Part shown: positions 14,113 to 24,564 of the stretch, piece by piece
Layout of the letters: each line of letters begins with the position of its first letter
Position numbering within the stretch: position 1 is the first letter of the stretch
Assembly: GCA_032717465.1 (NCBI GenBank)
Contig: CM064715.1
Span: 34,825,046 to 34,889,045 of the forward strand
DNA from: Coenobita brevimanus
Taxonomy: Eukaryota; Arthropoda; Malacostraca; Decapoda; Coenobitidae
DNA: 64,000 nucleotides
Reading direction: 5' to 3'
Notes under the pieces: generated by a model
Told to the model about the DNA's origin: nothing
What the model saw: only the letters and a program-made list of their open reading frames with translations
The model's database searches: none
Made by a program: the position numbers and the translations under genes

Positions 14113-14417
14113 CAACGAGGTGGTAGGTGGGGGCGCTCACCATCCACTTACTCGATGTAGTGCTGCTGTCGGATGTCCGCCCTTTCCTCTCCTCCATCCT
14201 TCTTTCCTTCCATCCTCTTCTGTTTTTCTTTTCTTCATTCTCTTCTTGTCCTTCTGCCCAAGGTGACATTACACTCCCTCTTCTGTCTTTCTTTCCTTTA
14301 TTCTTTCATCTTCCTTCTGCCTGTGGGTGACTCTTCACTGAGTGACAAACCAAATGGTTTCCTGTACACCAGGAAACCATTTACTGAGCTGGGTGGTAAC
14401 CATATAACCAAGTTTTT
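14113..14417 (+). repeat. LINE 5'-UTR-like segment with a perfect hairpin, right arm
   Basis: Mirror of 2306-2610. The 13-bp perfect stem is at 14352-14364 and 14370-14382 with loop TACAC. It abuts the tRNA-like head of the SINE at 14418. Confidence 0.5.
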
Positions 14418-14637
14418 GCGCCTCGTGGTTTAGTGGGTAATAATTGAGCTCCAATCGGCTTGAGCTGGTGAAGGTTTATATCCAAGTGGTGGTTGTGGTT
14501 GATTGCTCGTGCGGTGCCATTCAGGGATGAGTGAGGCTAGTCACTCTCATTTTAAATGTCGGGACCAACTGCCTAGCCCTGGGCTCCTGCGCTCCTCGTG
14601 GGGCAATGTAGGATTGGATGATGGATGGATGGATTGA
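14418..14637 (+). repeat. tRNA-derived SINE, right arm
   Basis: The 5' head has a box A-like TGGTTTAGTGG (14426-14436) and, 37 bases on, a degenerate box B GGTTTATATCC (14473-14483). That spacing is normal for a tRNA promoter. A body of about 130 bases follows, ending in GATGATGGATGGATGG-type tail repeats (14613-14637). Head, body and simple-repeat tail together define a SINE. Box B has lost the TTC core, so the copy is probably transcriptionally dead. Confidence 0.65.
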
Positions 14638-14659
14638 ATAAGGTGTAATTTGTTACAAC

Positions 14660-14820
14660 TTTACATTTAATTCATTTTATATATATTTTAGTTCTGTCTG
14701 ACGATGGGGTTTGACTACCTCGAAATGTCACTGCTGTAATAAATCGCGAATATGGCCCCAGTACAACGTCTCCTTGTCCTGGTCTTCAGTTTTATATACG
14801 TCATCAGGTTCCCTACTGGA
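14660..14820 (+). other. Penelope-type end sequence with hammerhead-like core, right arm
   Basis: The plus strand carries CTGACGA at 14698-14704, a short helix closing with CCTC, and GAAA at 14722-14725, then TGTCACTGCTGTAATAAA. It is the mirror of the left-arm copy with a few changes in the loop. It lies downstream of, and co-oriented with, the Penelope fragments at 12743-13830, separated from them by a SINE and a LINE-like piece. Confidence 0.4.
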
Positions 14821-14828
14821 TCCTCAGT

Positions 14829-14831
<3 letters not shown>

Positions 14832-14906
<75 letters not shown>
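14832..14906. repeat. (AT)n microsatellite, right arm
   Basis: About 75 bases of uninterrupted AT at the junction between the Penelope-like end sequence and the LINE fragment. Confidence 0.97.
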
Positions 14907-14907
<1 letters not shown>

Positions 14908-14908
<1 letters not shown>

Positions 14909-15715
14909 CAAACACAAAGATGCACATAAATATACATGGTATAGAGGGAACGGATATCGTGATGAAAGAGGCCTGACTGATTACGTGCTCGTAGAGAGGT
15001 CGATGATGAGAATGGTTGCTGCTACGAGGGCCATGAGAGGATGAGAGGATGATGTGGAGGTCTGTCAGATCATATGACTCGTATGCACGATCAAGCTGAG
15101 AGGAGTGAGGTGGATCAGGACTGAGAGGAGCAGTGAGAGAGAATGACGGAAAGTTGAGAAGCTGAGTATCAAAGAAATGGCAGATGATTACAGGACCACC
15201 ATAGAGGAGTAGTTAGAATTTGTGAATTGGAATGAAAGAGATCTGGACAGCCTGTGGAATGCATGTAAGGATTGCTTAGTCAGGAAAGCTAAAGCGGTGT
15301 GTAGTGTGGCAAGAGTAACAACAAAGAAAAAAGGTATGGCATGGTGGGATGAGGAGGTTAAAAGAGCAGTGGAGGAAAAGAGGAAGAAGTGGCTAAAGTA
15401 GTTACAGGACAGGGGTTCAGTTGTTATAAGAAATAAATATACTGAATATTAAGATGCACGTAAAGAGACTAATGTTGAGGAAAAAGGTGGTAAATGATGA
15501 TCTAGGAAGAAAAATGAATGCTAACTACTCTGAAGATAGGAAATTATTCTCGAAAGAGATGCGGAAATGTAGAAATGAAAGCGGAAAGAAATGTGATGGT
15601 GTGAAGGAGGTAGGTGGTAGATATATCACTCCTGTAATTGATTATAGAATGGTCGTAGCCGAGCTGTAGGTAATAGTGAGTAGATTAGTGAGGAGATAAC
15701 CTCAGTTCACTTGTA
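14908..15715 (+). pseudogene. LINE fragment: endonuclease C-terminus to linker, right arm
   Basis: Mirror copy of 1017-1783. The plus-strand frames show FKHKDAHKY-like sequence at the (AT)n edge, then LTDYVLVERSMM, then NWNERDLDSLWNACKDC, then KKGMAWWDEEVKRAVEEKRK. These are typical of the segment between the endonuclease SDH motif and the RT of this LINE family. Multiple stops are present. The start is abrupt at the end of the 14832-14906 (AT)n tract. Confidence 0.72.
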
Positions 15716-16100
15716 GTTGATGACAGAAAAGGATAAAGATAAGTGCTGGGGTTTGATTGTAGTTTTTATTCTCTTCAAAAGGAAAATCTCGAGATTAACG
15801 CGGAGTGTATTACACAAGAGCGTTTTGTGCTAGTTAACTTCTCTCCCAGCTTCTCTTGCTAGACCCCCCTTCTCACTCTGCCCACCCCAGTTTCCTAATT
15901 CCTTCTGACCTCTCCTCCTCTTTCCGTATATAAGACCTTCTATCACGTGGGCTACACTGTGGTCAAAATGTTCTAGAAGCCTGTGTGTGTGTGTGTGTGT
16001 GTGTGTGGTAACTTTCCGGCCAAGCGTCACGAGGTGCTGAATATAGCATTCCTCAGAGGGAATTCGGAAACACCATTTCCTCCAGGGCCTAGCATATGAC
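15708..16100 (-). repeat. Solo-LTR-like segment, right arm
   Basis: Inverted counterpart of 521-990, with the dinucleotide tract reduced to about 26 bases at 15982-16007. The surrounding sequence is otherwise closely conserved. It reads on the minus strand. Its identity as an LTR rests on the same similarity to the LTR near 62110-62664. Confidence 0.42.
15982..16007. repeat. (GT)n microsatellite, right arm
   Basis: About 26 bases of GT. It is the counterpart of the 95-base AC tract at 609-703. Confidence 0.97.
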
Positions 16101-16612
16101 TTTCATTTAACCTCTAAAATACTTATGTGTGTTTTATGATACTGTAGAGTCCTGACATCGCTCGGTCACGCCCTGCTAGCGAACCTAAAACAGCATGTGA
16201 TAGAGGTCTAATATTCATGACTCTTGCACAGATATAATAATATTGTAGAAACATAACATATTGTAGTAATATATTGTGTGGAGTAAATACATAACACATT
16301 GTACTAATACACTGTATGTATAATAAATACATTTTAGTAGAGTTGATTGCAGAATAACATATTGTAGTAATAAAGTGGCACAAATGTGTATGTACAAGAG
16401 TCATACTGATTAATGGCAGTACCATGCCGAGATTATAGTAGGAGTCATTAATATATTTTTAATGTGATTTATATCTAGGATACATATATATGAGATATAA
16501 TAATATTGTTATATGAATTGGTTATAGCATATTGGGTAACAGTAATTCATGGTTTGATAAATAATGTATATATGTTACCCCATAATTTTCTTACTAAATA
16601 AAAATTATTATT

Positions 16613-16613
16613 A

Positions 16614-16644
<31 letters not shown>

Positions 16645-16784
16645 CTGTAATTATTATTATTTTATTTTTATTCTTTAATATATTTTTCACTATTTACATA
16701 TTCACCTTTCACTCAGGGGGTCTCAGTTGAATGTTCACTCTTCCTTTCGTAAATACTGACTCCAAGTTTGCAATTCTTGCTTGC
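16613..16784. other. Short segment between palindrome and BEL element
   Basis: A (TTA)n run to about 16646, then about 135 bases of unassigned sequence ending in the target duplication CTTGC (16780-16784). By position, this is the sequence that lay next to the env-Gypsy remnant before the BEL element inserted. Confidence 0.6.
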
Positions 16785-17855
16785 TGTGGGAAATATTTTC
16801 ACCCAGAGCAGTTGCACTCTCTACTTTTTAAAACAGTCGTCCCTGGTTAGAAAGCAGAGGAAAACCTGAGACGTGAACAACTATTCAAGCGGTTTTCACA
16901 ACCCATAAATTACGTTCTCTTTAATAATTCTTATTTTTGATAAATTAAATGCTCTTGCGTTTAACCCCTCTCGGACAACTATCTTGTAAATACAAGTAAT
17001 TACTTGGGAATTTTCACTGACTAAACTGCGTCTGCGTGTCAGATGACGTGTCTGAATATGAAAAGGCCCTCATATAAAAACAGATGTGGATTTAACATAT
17101 TCATATGGATAAAGGAAATATTTGGTTTGCCTTCAGTTTAATTAAAACTAAGATTAATTTGTTAGATTCGCCCTGTATATATCATGATGTAATCTAACTG
17201 TATTTCATATTGTAAATAATTAATAGTTGGCACCTCTACCATTCTATGAGGGAGATAGAGGCTTCCCGATACTCAGTTTTTTTTTTTATCGAGGCGAAGA
17301 TGCACTTGAAAGCTTAGTGATTATTGGCTGAATGCAGCATTACTTCATAATTAACTGACAACAAATATCTGAGGGGGATATTTGGGTTAGTAAATATTTT
17401 TTGGACATATTGCATTCAGGCAATCATTATCAACCTGTCAAGTGCATCTTCCCCTCAATAAAAAAAAAAAACGGAGTATAGTTAGCTTACTCTGCTCCTA
17501 GACAAGGTCCAAGCACGTTTGTATATACGCACCTCAAGGACGCTTGACGGTCCAAGCAACAGACAGAAAAGCACGCTCGTCGTCATCTGTTGTTCAGCAC
17601 TCCCTAGCTAAGTAACCTTAACGAATTGGCCAATTCAAGGAGGGATTAGCTAGGAGATAGAAGAGAATTAGTTAGGTGAGTTAAGGTGTACGTTGCTGTT
17701 TACCTAACCCTATGAGACTTGTTTGAATTTACTTAAGGACAATTTTAGGGAAGAGTAAGGACCTACAAGTTGTTTACTAGAAAATACTAGATATTTCTGA
17801 CATTTTGGTGCCCCGAGTGAGGATACCGACTAGTATAATTTAAATATTTTTCACA
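16785..17855 (+). repeat. BEL/Pao 5' LTR (with an inserted TIR element)
   Basis: It matches 23701-24556 from TGTGGGAAATA to the final CACA, interrupted by the insert at 17272-17476. The last 55 bases are a near repeat of the preceding LTR end plus primer-site sequence (see findings). Confidence 0.9.
17272..17476. mobile_element. MITE-like element with ~40-bp TIRs
   Basis: It is 205 bases long, absent from the 3' LTR. The ends are inverted copies: CTCAGTTTTTTTTTTT...GAAGATGCACTTG at the left and CAAGTGCATCTTC...AAAAAACGGAG at the right. TA flanks both ends (17270-17271 and 17477-17478), as in Tc1/mariner-type target duplications. It has no coding capacity. Confidence 0.82.
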
Positions 17856-17885
17856 TTTTTGGTGTCCCCTGAGAGTGAGGAGAGC
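17856..17885 (+). other. Putative primer-binding site region of the BEL element
   Basis: TTTTTGGTGTCCCCTGAG follows directly after the LTR end. A very similar TTTGGTGCCCCGAG lies 52 bases upstream, inside the LTR (about 17803-17817). Confidence 0.55.
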
Positions 17886-18313
17886 AGATGTGTGCCGAAG
17901 CACTGAATGTGTTTAAGGTTGCTTTTGTTGGGCATAATTTACTACCACGTTCGGTTGCCGTGGATGATGTGGAAATACGTACATTCCGAGTTCAGGGGAT
18001 GTTTTGGAAATTGAGTGGGGGGATAAAATACAACCCTAGAGGTTTAACAACCCAGAGGGATAGGTTATGAACCTAATCCCTACATTCCTCAAATTTTAAA
18101 TGAATGATAAGCTGAGCCGGAAAATGAGTATTTGGAAATTAAGTGTTGGGATAAATACAATCGTAGAGGTTAAACAAGCCAGGGGGATAGGTTTGATATA
18201 ATGAACTTAATCCCTACCCTCTTCAAAATTTAAAATAATCAGATAATTACTAAGCTGAGGTAAATTTTTGGCTGAAATTCCTAGTTGAATTATTAAATTA
18301 GAAACCAGTCAAC

Positions 18314-19938
18314 ATGTCTGTTTCCTCGTTGCAAAGATCTTCTAGTAGTAAAGCTGGATGGATAACTAGAACCATAAATGATTGCAAACAATCGTTGGAC
18401 GAAATACCTCTGTCCAGAGAGAAATTAAAGTCTACTAAATATACTGAAAGACCGGTGGAATAAGTACAAAGAAGGCTATATAACTTTAGAAGTGGCTATA
18501 GTAAAGGCTGATGATAAGGAACTCTTAGATTCAGAAACTACGAAGTTTGAAGATAAATTAGAAGAATACTTAACTGTAGTAAAGACACTAGAGTCAAAAT
18601 TAGCTGAGACTGCCGCGGAAACATAAAATTGTGGAATAGCGGAATAGAGCTGTGTTACCACAAATAACGCTTCCGGAGTTTGATGGCGAGCAGAATTTGA
18701 AATCCTTTTTGGGATCAGTTCAAATATTTATTACATGATAGAACAGATCTCCCTAAGGTCAGCAAACTCACATATCTGTTAGAACAGGTCAAAGGAACAC
18801 CATATCAGCTGATAAAAGAATTACCAGTAGAAGAAAATTATTATGAGGTGGCCTTGACTATCCTTCGACAAAACTACGAAGACAGGGAGCAAGTTATTAC
18901 TCAGTTACTGAAAGCTGTAATTGAATTACCCATACTAGACACGATTTTGATTTCTTGCAAAATTTTAGAATTGCACTGAGTTGTAACTTAAAGGCCTTAG
19001 GTACTTACGAAGATATCAATGCATCAGATTGGGTGCTTTCAAGAATTGTGTCCTTGAAACTTCTACCGAAAACCAAGGATGCTTTGTATGGTAGGTACCA
19101 AAAGGATAATTTCTCCTGCGAAGAGATTGAGGAAGACTTGATGCAACTCTGTAAACATTTGCAAGGAACAGTAAAACCTACTGAGATTAAACAGCAGACT
19201 GAAATAAAGAAAAAAACCCCACTAACCAACTGGTTGGGAAATTTAAGTCAGAGAAGACTAAGTATATGCCTAAGAAAGAGATAGGTACTTTCCTTAGTTC
19301 CTTAAAGGCTGAGGATAAAGTATTAAAGACAAGGAATAGACAAACCGATGAATTTAAGGAAGTAAAACCTTCCATGGTAAATGACAGGAAAGTTTGTGCA
19401 TTTTGTGGTGAGCAACATTCCAGTGCATCCTGTCAACATTATCCTGATTATGCTTCTAGAGTCGGAAAGCTCCAGGAACTGGGGTGTTGTATATTTTGTA
19501 TGAACTCCGAATATACTTCGGCGGACTGTAAGACTAAATTAAATCTTTTTTTTAAATCGAAAAAAGATCATCGTCATAGTGCTTTATGCCGAAGGATGAA
19601 AATTGAGGTTCCTAAACCTGCAAGTGTCAATATGACAGTTGCAAAGGGGAATGCTCCAATAGTAATGCCAGCTGCAGTTCCCATAGCCGATGTGAAGGTA
19701 TTGATTGAGAATAGAAACATATTGGCATGTACCCTTTTTGATACGAGTGCTCAGAAAACCTTCATTTCTGCAGACATTGTGAAGAACTTAAAGTTACCTA
19801 TTATTGGCAAGGTAAATCTAGCCATTATAGGATTCTTAACAACTAAGAACGCTCAGTCTTTTGATTTAGTTAGACCTGTAATACAATTAGGCAGATATAA
19901 ATGCCGTATAACAGCAGCTGTATTGGATAATATGGAGG

Positions 19939-19940
<2 letters not shown>
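18314..19940 (+). pseudogene. BEL/Pao gag and start of protease
   Basis: The ATG at 18314 opens MSVSSLQRSSSSKAGWITR, typical of an LTR-element gag start, but a stop follows near 18461. The frame is recovered in pieces: 18955-19284, then 19266-19940. The second contains a zinc-knuckle pair typical of BEL/Pao: CAFCGEQHSSASC (C-x2-C-x4-H-x4-C) and a following cysteine-rich stretch (CCIFCMNSEYTSADC). Downstream, ACTLFDTSAQKTFIS has the protease DT-S/G-A type active-site context. The (AT)n block at 19942-20024 then breaks the protease. Gag would bind RNA and the protease would cut the polyprotein. Neither is intact. Confidence 0.82.

Positions 19941-19941
<1 letters not shown>

Positions 19942-20024
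<83 letters not shown>
19942..20024. repeat. (AT)n inside the BEL protease region
   Basis: About 83 bases of AT, read as alternating Tyr-Ile. Coding similarity resumes in a different frame at 20070. Confidence 0.97.
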
Positions 20025-20027
<3 letters not shown>

Positions 20028-20069
20028 GACTGAAGGAAATCTCATCATTTAAAAAGCTCAGGGATAAAG

Positions 20070-21790
20070 TTGGCTAAACTGAATGTGGAATCAGATACTG
20101 TGGGTCCCATAAAAATTATAATTGATTCTGATTATTGTGAAAGATTCCTACATAGGACTTTCAAGAAGAATGGTGTACAGTTGTTCAAGAGTCCAGGAGG
20201 TAACCTTATCATGGGTCAGTTGCCTTTTCCAAAACAAGTTAAAGGAGAGGCCAAACTATTAGACTCAGTCTTTGTTACCCCCACACATTCATTGATGGTA
20301 GCTAGAATAGGTGCAGAATTAGAACCTACTCAGATGAATGACTTGTTGGATGAAAATATTGAACTGTACACAAATTGTGGGACCTAGACAGTGTAGGAAT
20401 ACACTCTGAGGAACCAACCCCTGAAGATAAAATAACTTTGGATTTGTATAATCAGTCTGTGGAATTTAAGGATGGACAGTATTGGGCAGGATTACCATGG
20501 AAACTAAACCATTCGGAGTTACCAACAAATTACCAAGCAGCTAAGGCTCAGTTAAATTCTCTTCTAAGGAAGTTGAGAGATAAACCAGAACATCTAACCA
20601 TATATGATAATATTATAAAGGATCAATTGAAGAATAAATTTATAGAAGAGGTAGAATTCCTTGTTAACCATAAAGAGGGACATTAAATACCACATCATGC
20701 TGTAAGCATGGATTCAGTAACTACTCCCATAAGGTTAGTATTCAGTTGTAGTAGTAATGCGTCCAAGGAATCAGCTAGCTTGAATGATTGCTTATACTCT
20801 GGACCTACACTAACAGAGAAGTTAGGGAATGTGTTACTGAGATTTAGTGAGAAACCTTATGCTTATACAGCAGACATTAGTAAGGTTTTTCTCAGAATAG
20901 GACAGAGAGGAGGATAGGAAATTTACAAAATTCCTCTGGCCTCAAGATCCTCAAAATGAGGATAGTCCATTAAAGACTTACTGTTTCCGATCGGTGCTCC
21001 TTGGCTCTTGTGCTAGTCCTTTCCTACTTTGCAACTCTTTAAAACATCATTTTGAAAATGCCAATGCCCAGAAATAGGGCAGGCTTTTTACATGGATAAT
21101 TTGCAAGGTGTTGCTGATACAGAATCAGAAGCACTGAAGGCTTGTGAAGTAGCCAATTCCGAATGTGGGAAGGCAAATTTACCGTTACAGAGCTGGAATG
21201 CAAACTCACAGCTTTTGAGGAATAAAATACAAGAGGACTATCCAAATTCTGACATTCCCAAAATTCAAAATGTGTTGGGTCTTAACTGGGATACAACAGC
21301 TGATGTAATAAGTTTGAAACCAATTAAGTTCTCTGATGTCACTCTCACCAAGAGGTCCTTGTTAAGTCAGGGCTCTATGTTATTTGACCCATTAGGATTG
21401 ATCAGTCCTACAGTTATTAGGGGTAAATGTTTAGTGCAGGAAGCTTGGCGAGAAAAGTTGGACTGGGACACGGAATTAGGTGAGACATATGTGGAACAAT
21501 GGGAACAGATTAGAAAGGAGTTTGCGACCACATCAAGCATATGTATTCCCAGGAAAATAAGCAGTAGTGAGAATTCGCACTTACACATATTTTGTGATGC
21601 TTCTCAAAAGGCCTATGGAGCAGTAGCTTATTGCGCAACAGGAGAGGATATTAAGATTATTATGTCCAAAGCCAGAGTTGCGCCAATTAAAGGAAGAACC
21701 CTACCTCAAGTGGAATTGGCTTCCATAGGAGTAGGAACTAAATTGGCCAGGTATTTGACCACTACTCTTGATACTCTATGTATGGACTGA
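20070..21790 (+). pseudogene. BEL/Pao reverse transcriptase and RNase H region
   Basis: 20070-20387 and 20375-20686 encode the segment between protease and RT, including LPFPKQVKGEAKLLDSVFV. 20708-20917 covers the RT fingers and palm: SNASKESASLNDCLYSGP and TADISKVFLRIGQ. 21092-21790 begins at the catalytic box, read FYMDNLQG, where the usual second aspartate is Asn. It continues with LFDPLGLISPTVIRGK, the RNase H-type CDASQKAYGAVAY and LPQVELASIGVG. These are BEL/Pao pol signatures. Stops or frameshifts at about 20386, 20686 and 20917 disable it. Confidence 0.88.
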
Positions 21791-22049
21791 CAGTGAGTTT
21801 TGTCTTTACTTGATAGGGATGGAAGACAGTAAAATTCCTTTCGTCCGTAACAGAGTGAAGACTATTAAAGAGCTGTCTTCCAAATTTAAATTCATGCATG
21901 TATCCTCTAAATAAAAGCCAGCTGATCTGCTCTCGAGAGGTTCGACTGTAAAGAGACTGATCAAAGATAACATGTGGTTTAAAGGTCCTAAATGGTTACT
22001 CACTAAAGACTGACCTGAGCAGAAACAATATAGTATTGCTGAGGTTGGT

Positions 22050-23486
22050 ATGGTAAACTTGGATCCTGTAGTACCTGAGCCAGAAGTAATTGATATCAGC
22101 CGGTTCTCATCAATAAGACAACTGATTAACACTACTAAATTAGTTGCTGAATTTTTGAATAAGAAAATGGGGTTTCAGAAGTTAGATCCCATGGAATATT
22201 GGCTGAAAAGAATACAAAAGAACTATTACGGAGAGATGTATGACCATTTAGGCCAGGGCACTTGGAACAGGAATAAGCTGATAAGAGATTTGGACTTGTT
22301 CTTAGACAGAAAGGGTCTGATTAGATGCCGGGGCCGAATAATAAAGGTTGATTTGCCTCTCCATAGTAGACATCCCATATTATTACCCAAGAATGGATAC
22401 TTTGTACAGTTAATTGTAAAGGAAGCCCATGAATTGATTCTCCATGGAGGTGTACTGCAGACTTTGGCCCGAATCCGGGAGGGGTAATAGATCCCTAAGG
22501 GTAGACAGGTCATAAATATCTCAAAGGCTGCATCACATGTAGGAGGTATTAAGAACGACCATATGACTATCCAGGACCACCTGCCTTACCAAGGGATAGG
22601 GTAAATGTAAGTCGGCCCTTCCAAGTAACTGGAGTGGATTACACAGGGGCTATAACTGTTACGGGTGAGGGAGCTCCCCATAAGGTTTACATTTGTCTAT
22701 TTACTTGTACTTACACAAGGGCAGTCCATCTAGAAATGGCGGAAGATCTGAGCTCAGAGACATTCCTGAATGTCTTCCGAAGATCTGACGCTAGAAGGTC
22801 TTGTCCTGACAAATTAATAAGTGACAACGGAACTAATTTCGTTGGAGCAGCACCTCTACTGTTGAACATAAAGAATGACTCAAAGGTTAAGTCGGCGCTG
22901 GGAATCCGAAATTGTACCTGGCAGTTCACAGCTCCAAGAGCACCATGGCAAAATGGATTTACCGAACGAATGATCGGTATTGTGAAAAACTGCCTAAAGA
23001 AAACATTACACAGAACTAAGATCACAAGAGTTAAGAACAGTGATAACCGAAATTGAAACTAGGATTAATAATAGACACGTAACCTATTTAGATGACACTA
23101 GCGTTTCGATAGAGGCCTTGACACCAGCTGATATGTTATATGGCAGGAAGCTCCATCCGGTGCATTCTGTGGATATCTAGGAAGAAGTAGATGATCCTAC
23201 TATTGAAAATAATGATTTAGGACAACATCTGCGGGAGGGATATCAGTACCTGAAAAGGGTATTGGTTACTTGGAATAGACATTGGAGTGAAGAATATTTT
23301 TTGAGCCTACGAGAAAGATTTTATGGGGCTCAGGCTGCCAGTAACAAGTCTGTTATAAACACAGGGGATGTGGTCTTAGTGAAAACAGAACAACCAAGAT
23401 CCCAGTGGCCATTAGCTAAGGTGATCTTCACGCACCCAGATTCAGAGGGGATGCTGAGACTCGTAAAAAAAAAAAAAAAAATGTAG
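22050..23486 (+). pseudogene. BEL/Pao integrase region and C-terminal module
   Basis: 22050-22487 carries the zinc-binding N-terminal part of integrase (HPILLPKNGYFVQLIVKEAH). 22634-23056 carries the core: VDYTGAITV (first Asp), LISDNGTNFVGA (second Asp) and APWQNGFTERMIG (Glu). 23262-23486 holds the C-terminal GDVVLVKTEQPRSQWPLAKV module common at the end of BEL/Pao pol. Frame breaks lie near 22487, 23056 and 23180. All three catalytic positions can be read, but they are not on one open frame. Confidence 0.87.
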
Positions 23487-23700
23487 GGGACATACCAGCA
23501 CAAAAACTATTGATAAACTGGTACCTCTTGAGTTAGCAGCTAACCCAAATACTCGTACAGGGGATGGTGGAGATCAAACGGGTCAGGATGCGCGACCTAG
23601 AAGGGCCGCAGCACAGGGTTCTCGAGACCTATGGAGAGAACACCTGGCTAAGGGTCACATTACATGATACAGCATATCATTATTCGCCTGGGCACAAAAC

Positions 23701-24556
23701 TGTGGAAAATATTTCCCCCCAGAACAGTTACGCTCTCTACTTTTTAAAACAGTCGTCCATGGTTAGAAAGCAGAGGAAAACTTGAGATCATTAACAACTA
23801 TTCAAGCGGTCTTTACAACCCAGAAATTACGTTCTCTTTAATCATTCTTATTATTGATAAATTAAATGCTACTGTGTTTAACCCTCTCGGACAACTATCT
23901 TGTAAATACATGTAATTACTTGGGAATTTCCACTGACTAAACTGCGTCTGCATGTGAGATGACGTGTCTGAATATGAAAAGGCCCTCATATAAATGCAGA
24001 TGTGGATTTAACATATTCATATGGATAAAGGGAATATTTGGTTTGCCTTTAGTTTAATTAAAACTAAGATTAATTTGTTAGATTCACCCTGTATATATCA
24101 TGATGTAATCTGTTTTTCATATTGTAAATAATTAATAGTTGGCACCTCTACCATTCTATGAGGGAGATAGAGGCTTGCGTAGTTAGCTCACTCTGCTCCT
24201 AGACGAGGTGCAAGCACGTTTTTATATACGCACCTCAAGGACGCTTGACGGTCCAAGCAACAGACAGAAAAGCACGCTCGTCGTCATCTGTTGTTCAGCA
24301 CTCCCTAGCTAAGTAACCTTTACGAATTGGCCAATTCAAGGAGGGATTAGCTAGGAGATAGAAGAGAATTAGTTAGGTGAGTTAAGGTGTAAGTTACGGT
24401 TCACCTAACCCTATGAGACTTGTTTGAATTTACTTAAGGATAATTTTAGGGAAGAGTAAGGACCTACGAGTTGTTTACTAGAAAGTACTAGAAATTTCTT
24501 ACATCTTGGTGCCCGACCGAGGATACCGATTTATACAAAGTCAAATATTTCTGACA
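23701..24556 (+). repeat. BEL/Pao 3' LTR
   Basis: 856 bases matching the 5' LTR without the MITE. It ends TTTCTGACA followed by the CTTGC target duplicate. Confidence 0.92.
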
Positions 24557-24564
24557 CTTGCATT

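Larger units (their letters stand above)
9438..16612. repeat. Right arm of the giant inverted repeat
   Basis: This is the mirror copy of 1-7331. The inner limit is near 9438, where the shared LINE sequence starts to match the left arm. The LINE itself continues inward to 9285 on this side only. The outer limit is near 16612, where the match ends in a (TTA)n run. Differences from the left arm include point changes, single-base indels and shorter microsatellites: (GT)n of about 26 bases here against (AC)n of about 95 on the left, and (TA)n of about 43 against 84. That pattern fits an old duplication. Confidence 0.93.
16785..24556 (+). mobile_element. BEL/Pao LTR retrotransposon, degraded
   Basis: Two LTRs (16785-17855 and 23701-24556) start TGTGG and end ACA. 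They enclose gag, protease, RT/RNase H and integrase remnants in the usual BEL/Pao order. The 5-bp sequence CTTGC flanks both sides (16780-16784 and 24557-24561), a true target duplication. The 5' LTR is longer by about 215 bases because of an inserted TIR element. Internal lesions are numerous: early gag stop, an (AT)n block in the protease region, and several frameshifts in pol. It inserted at the end of the minus-strand env-Gypsy remnant. Confidence 0.93.
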
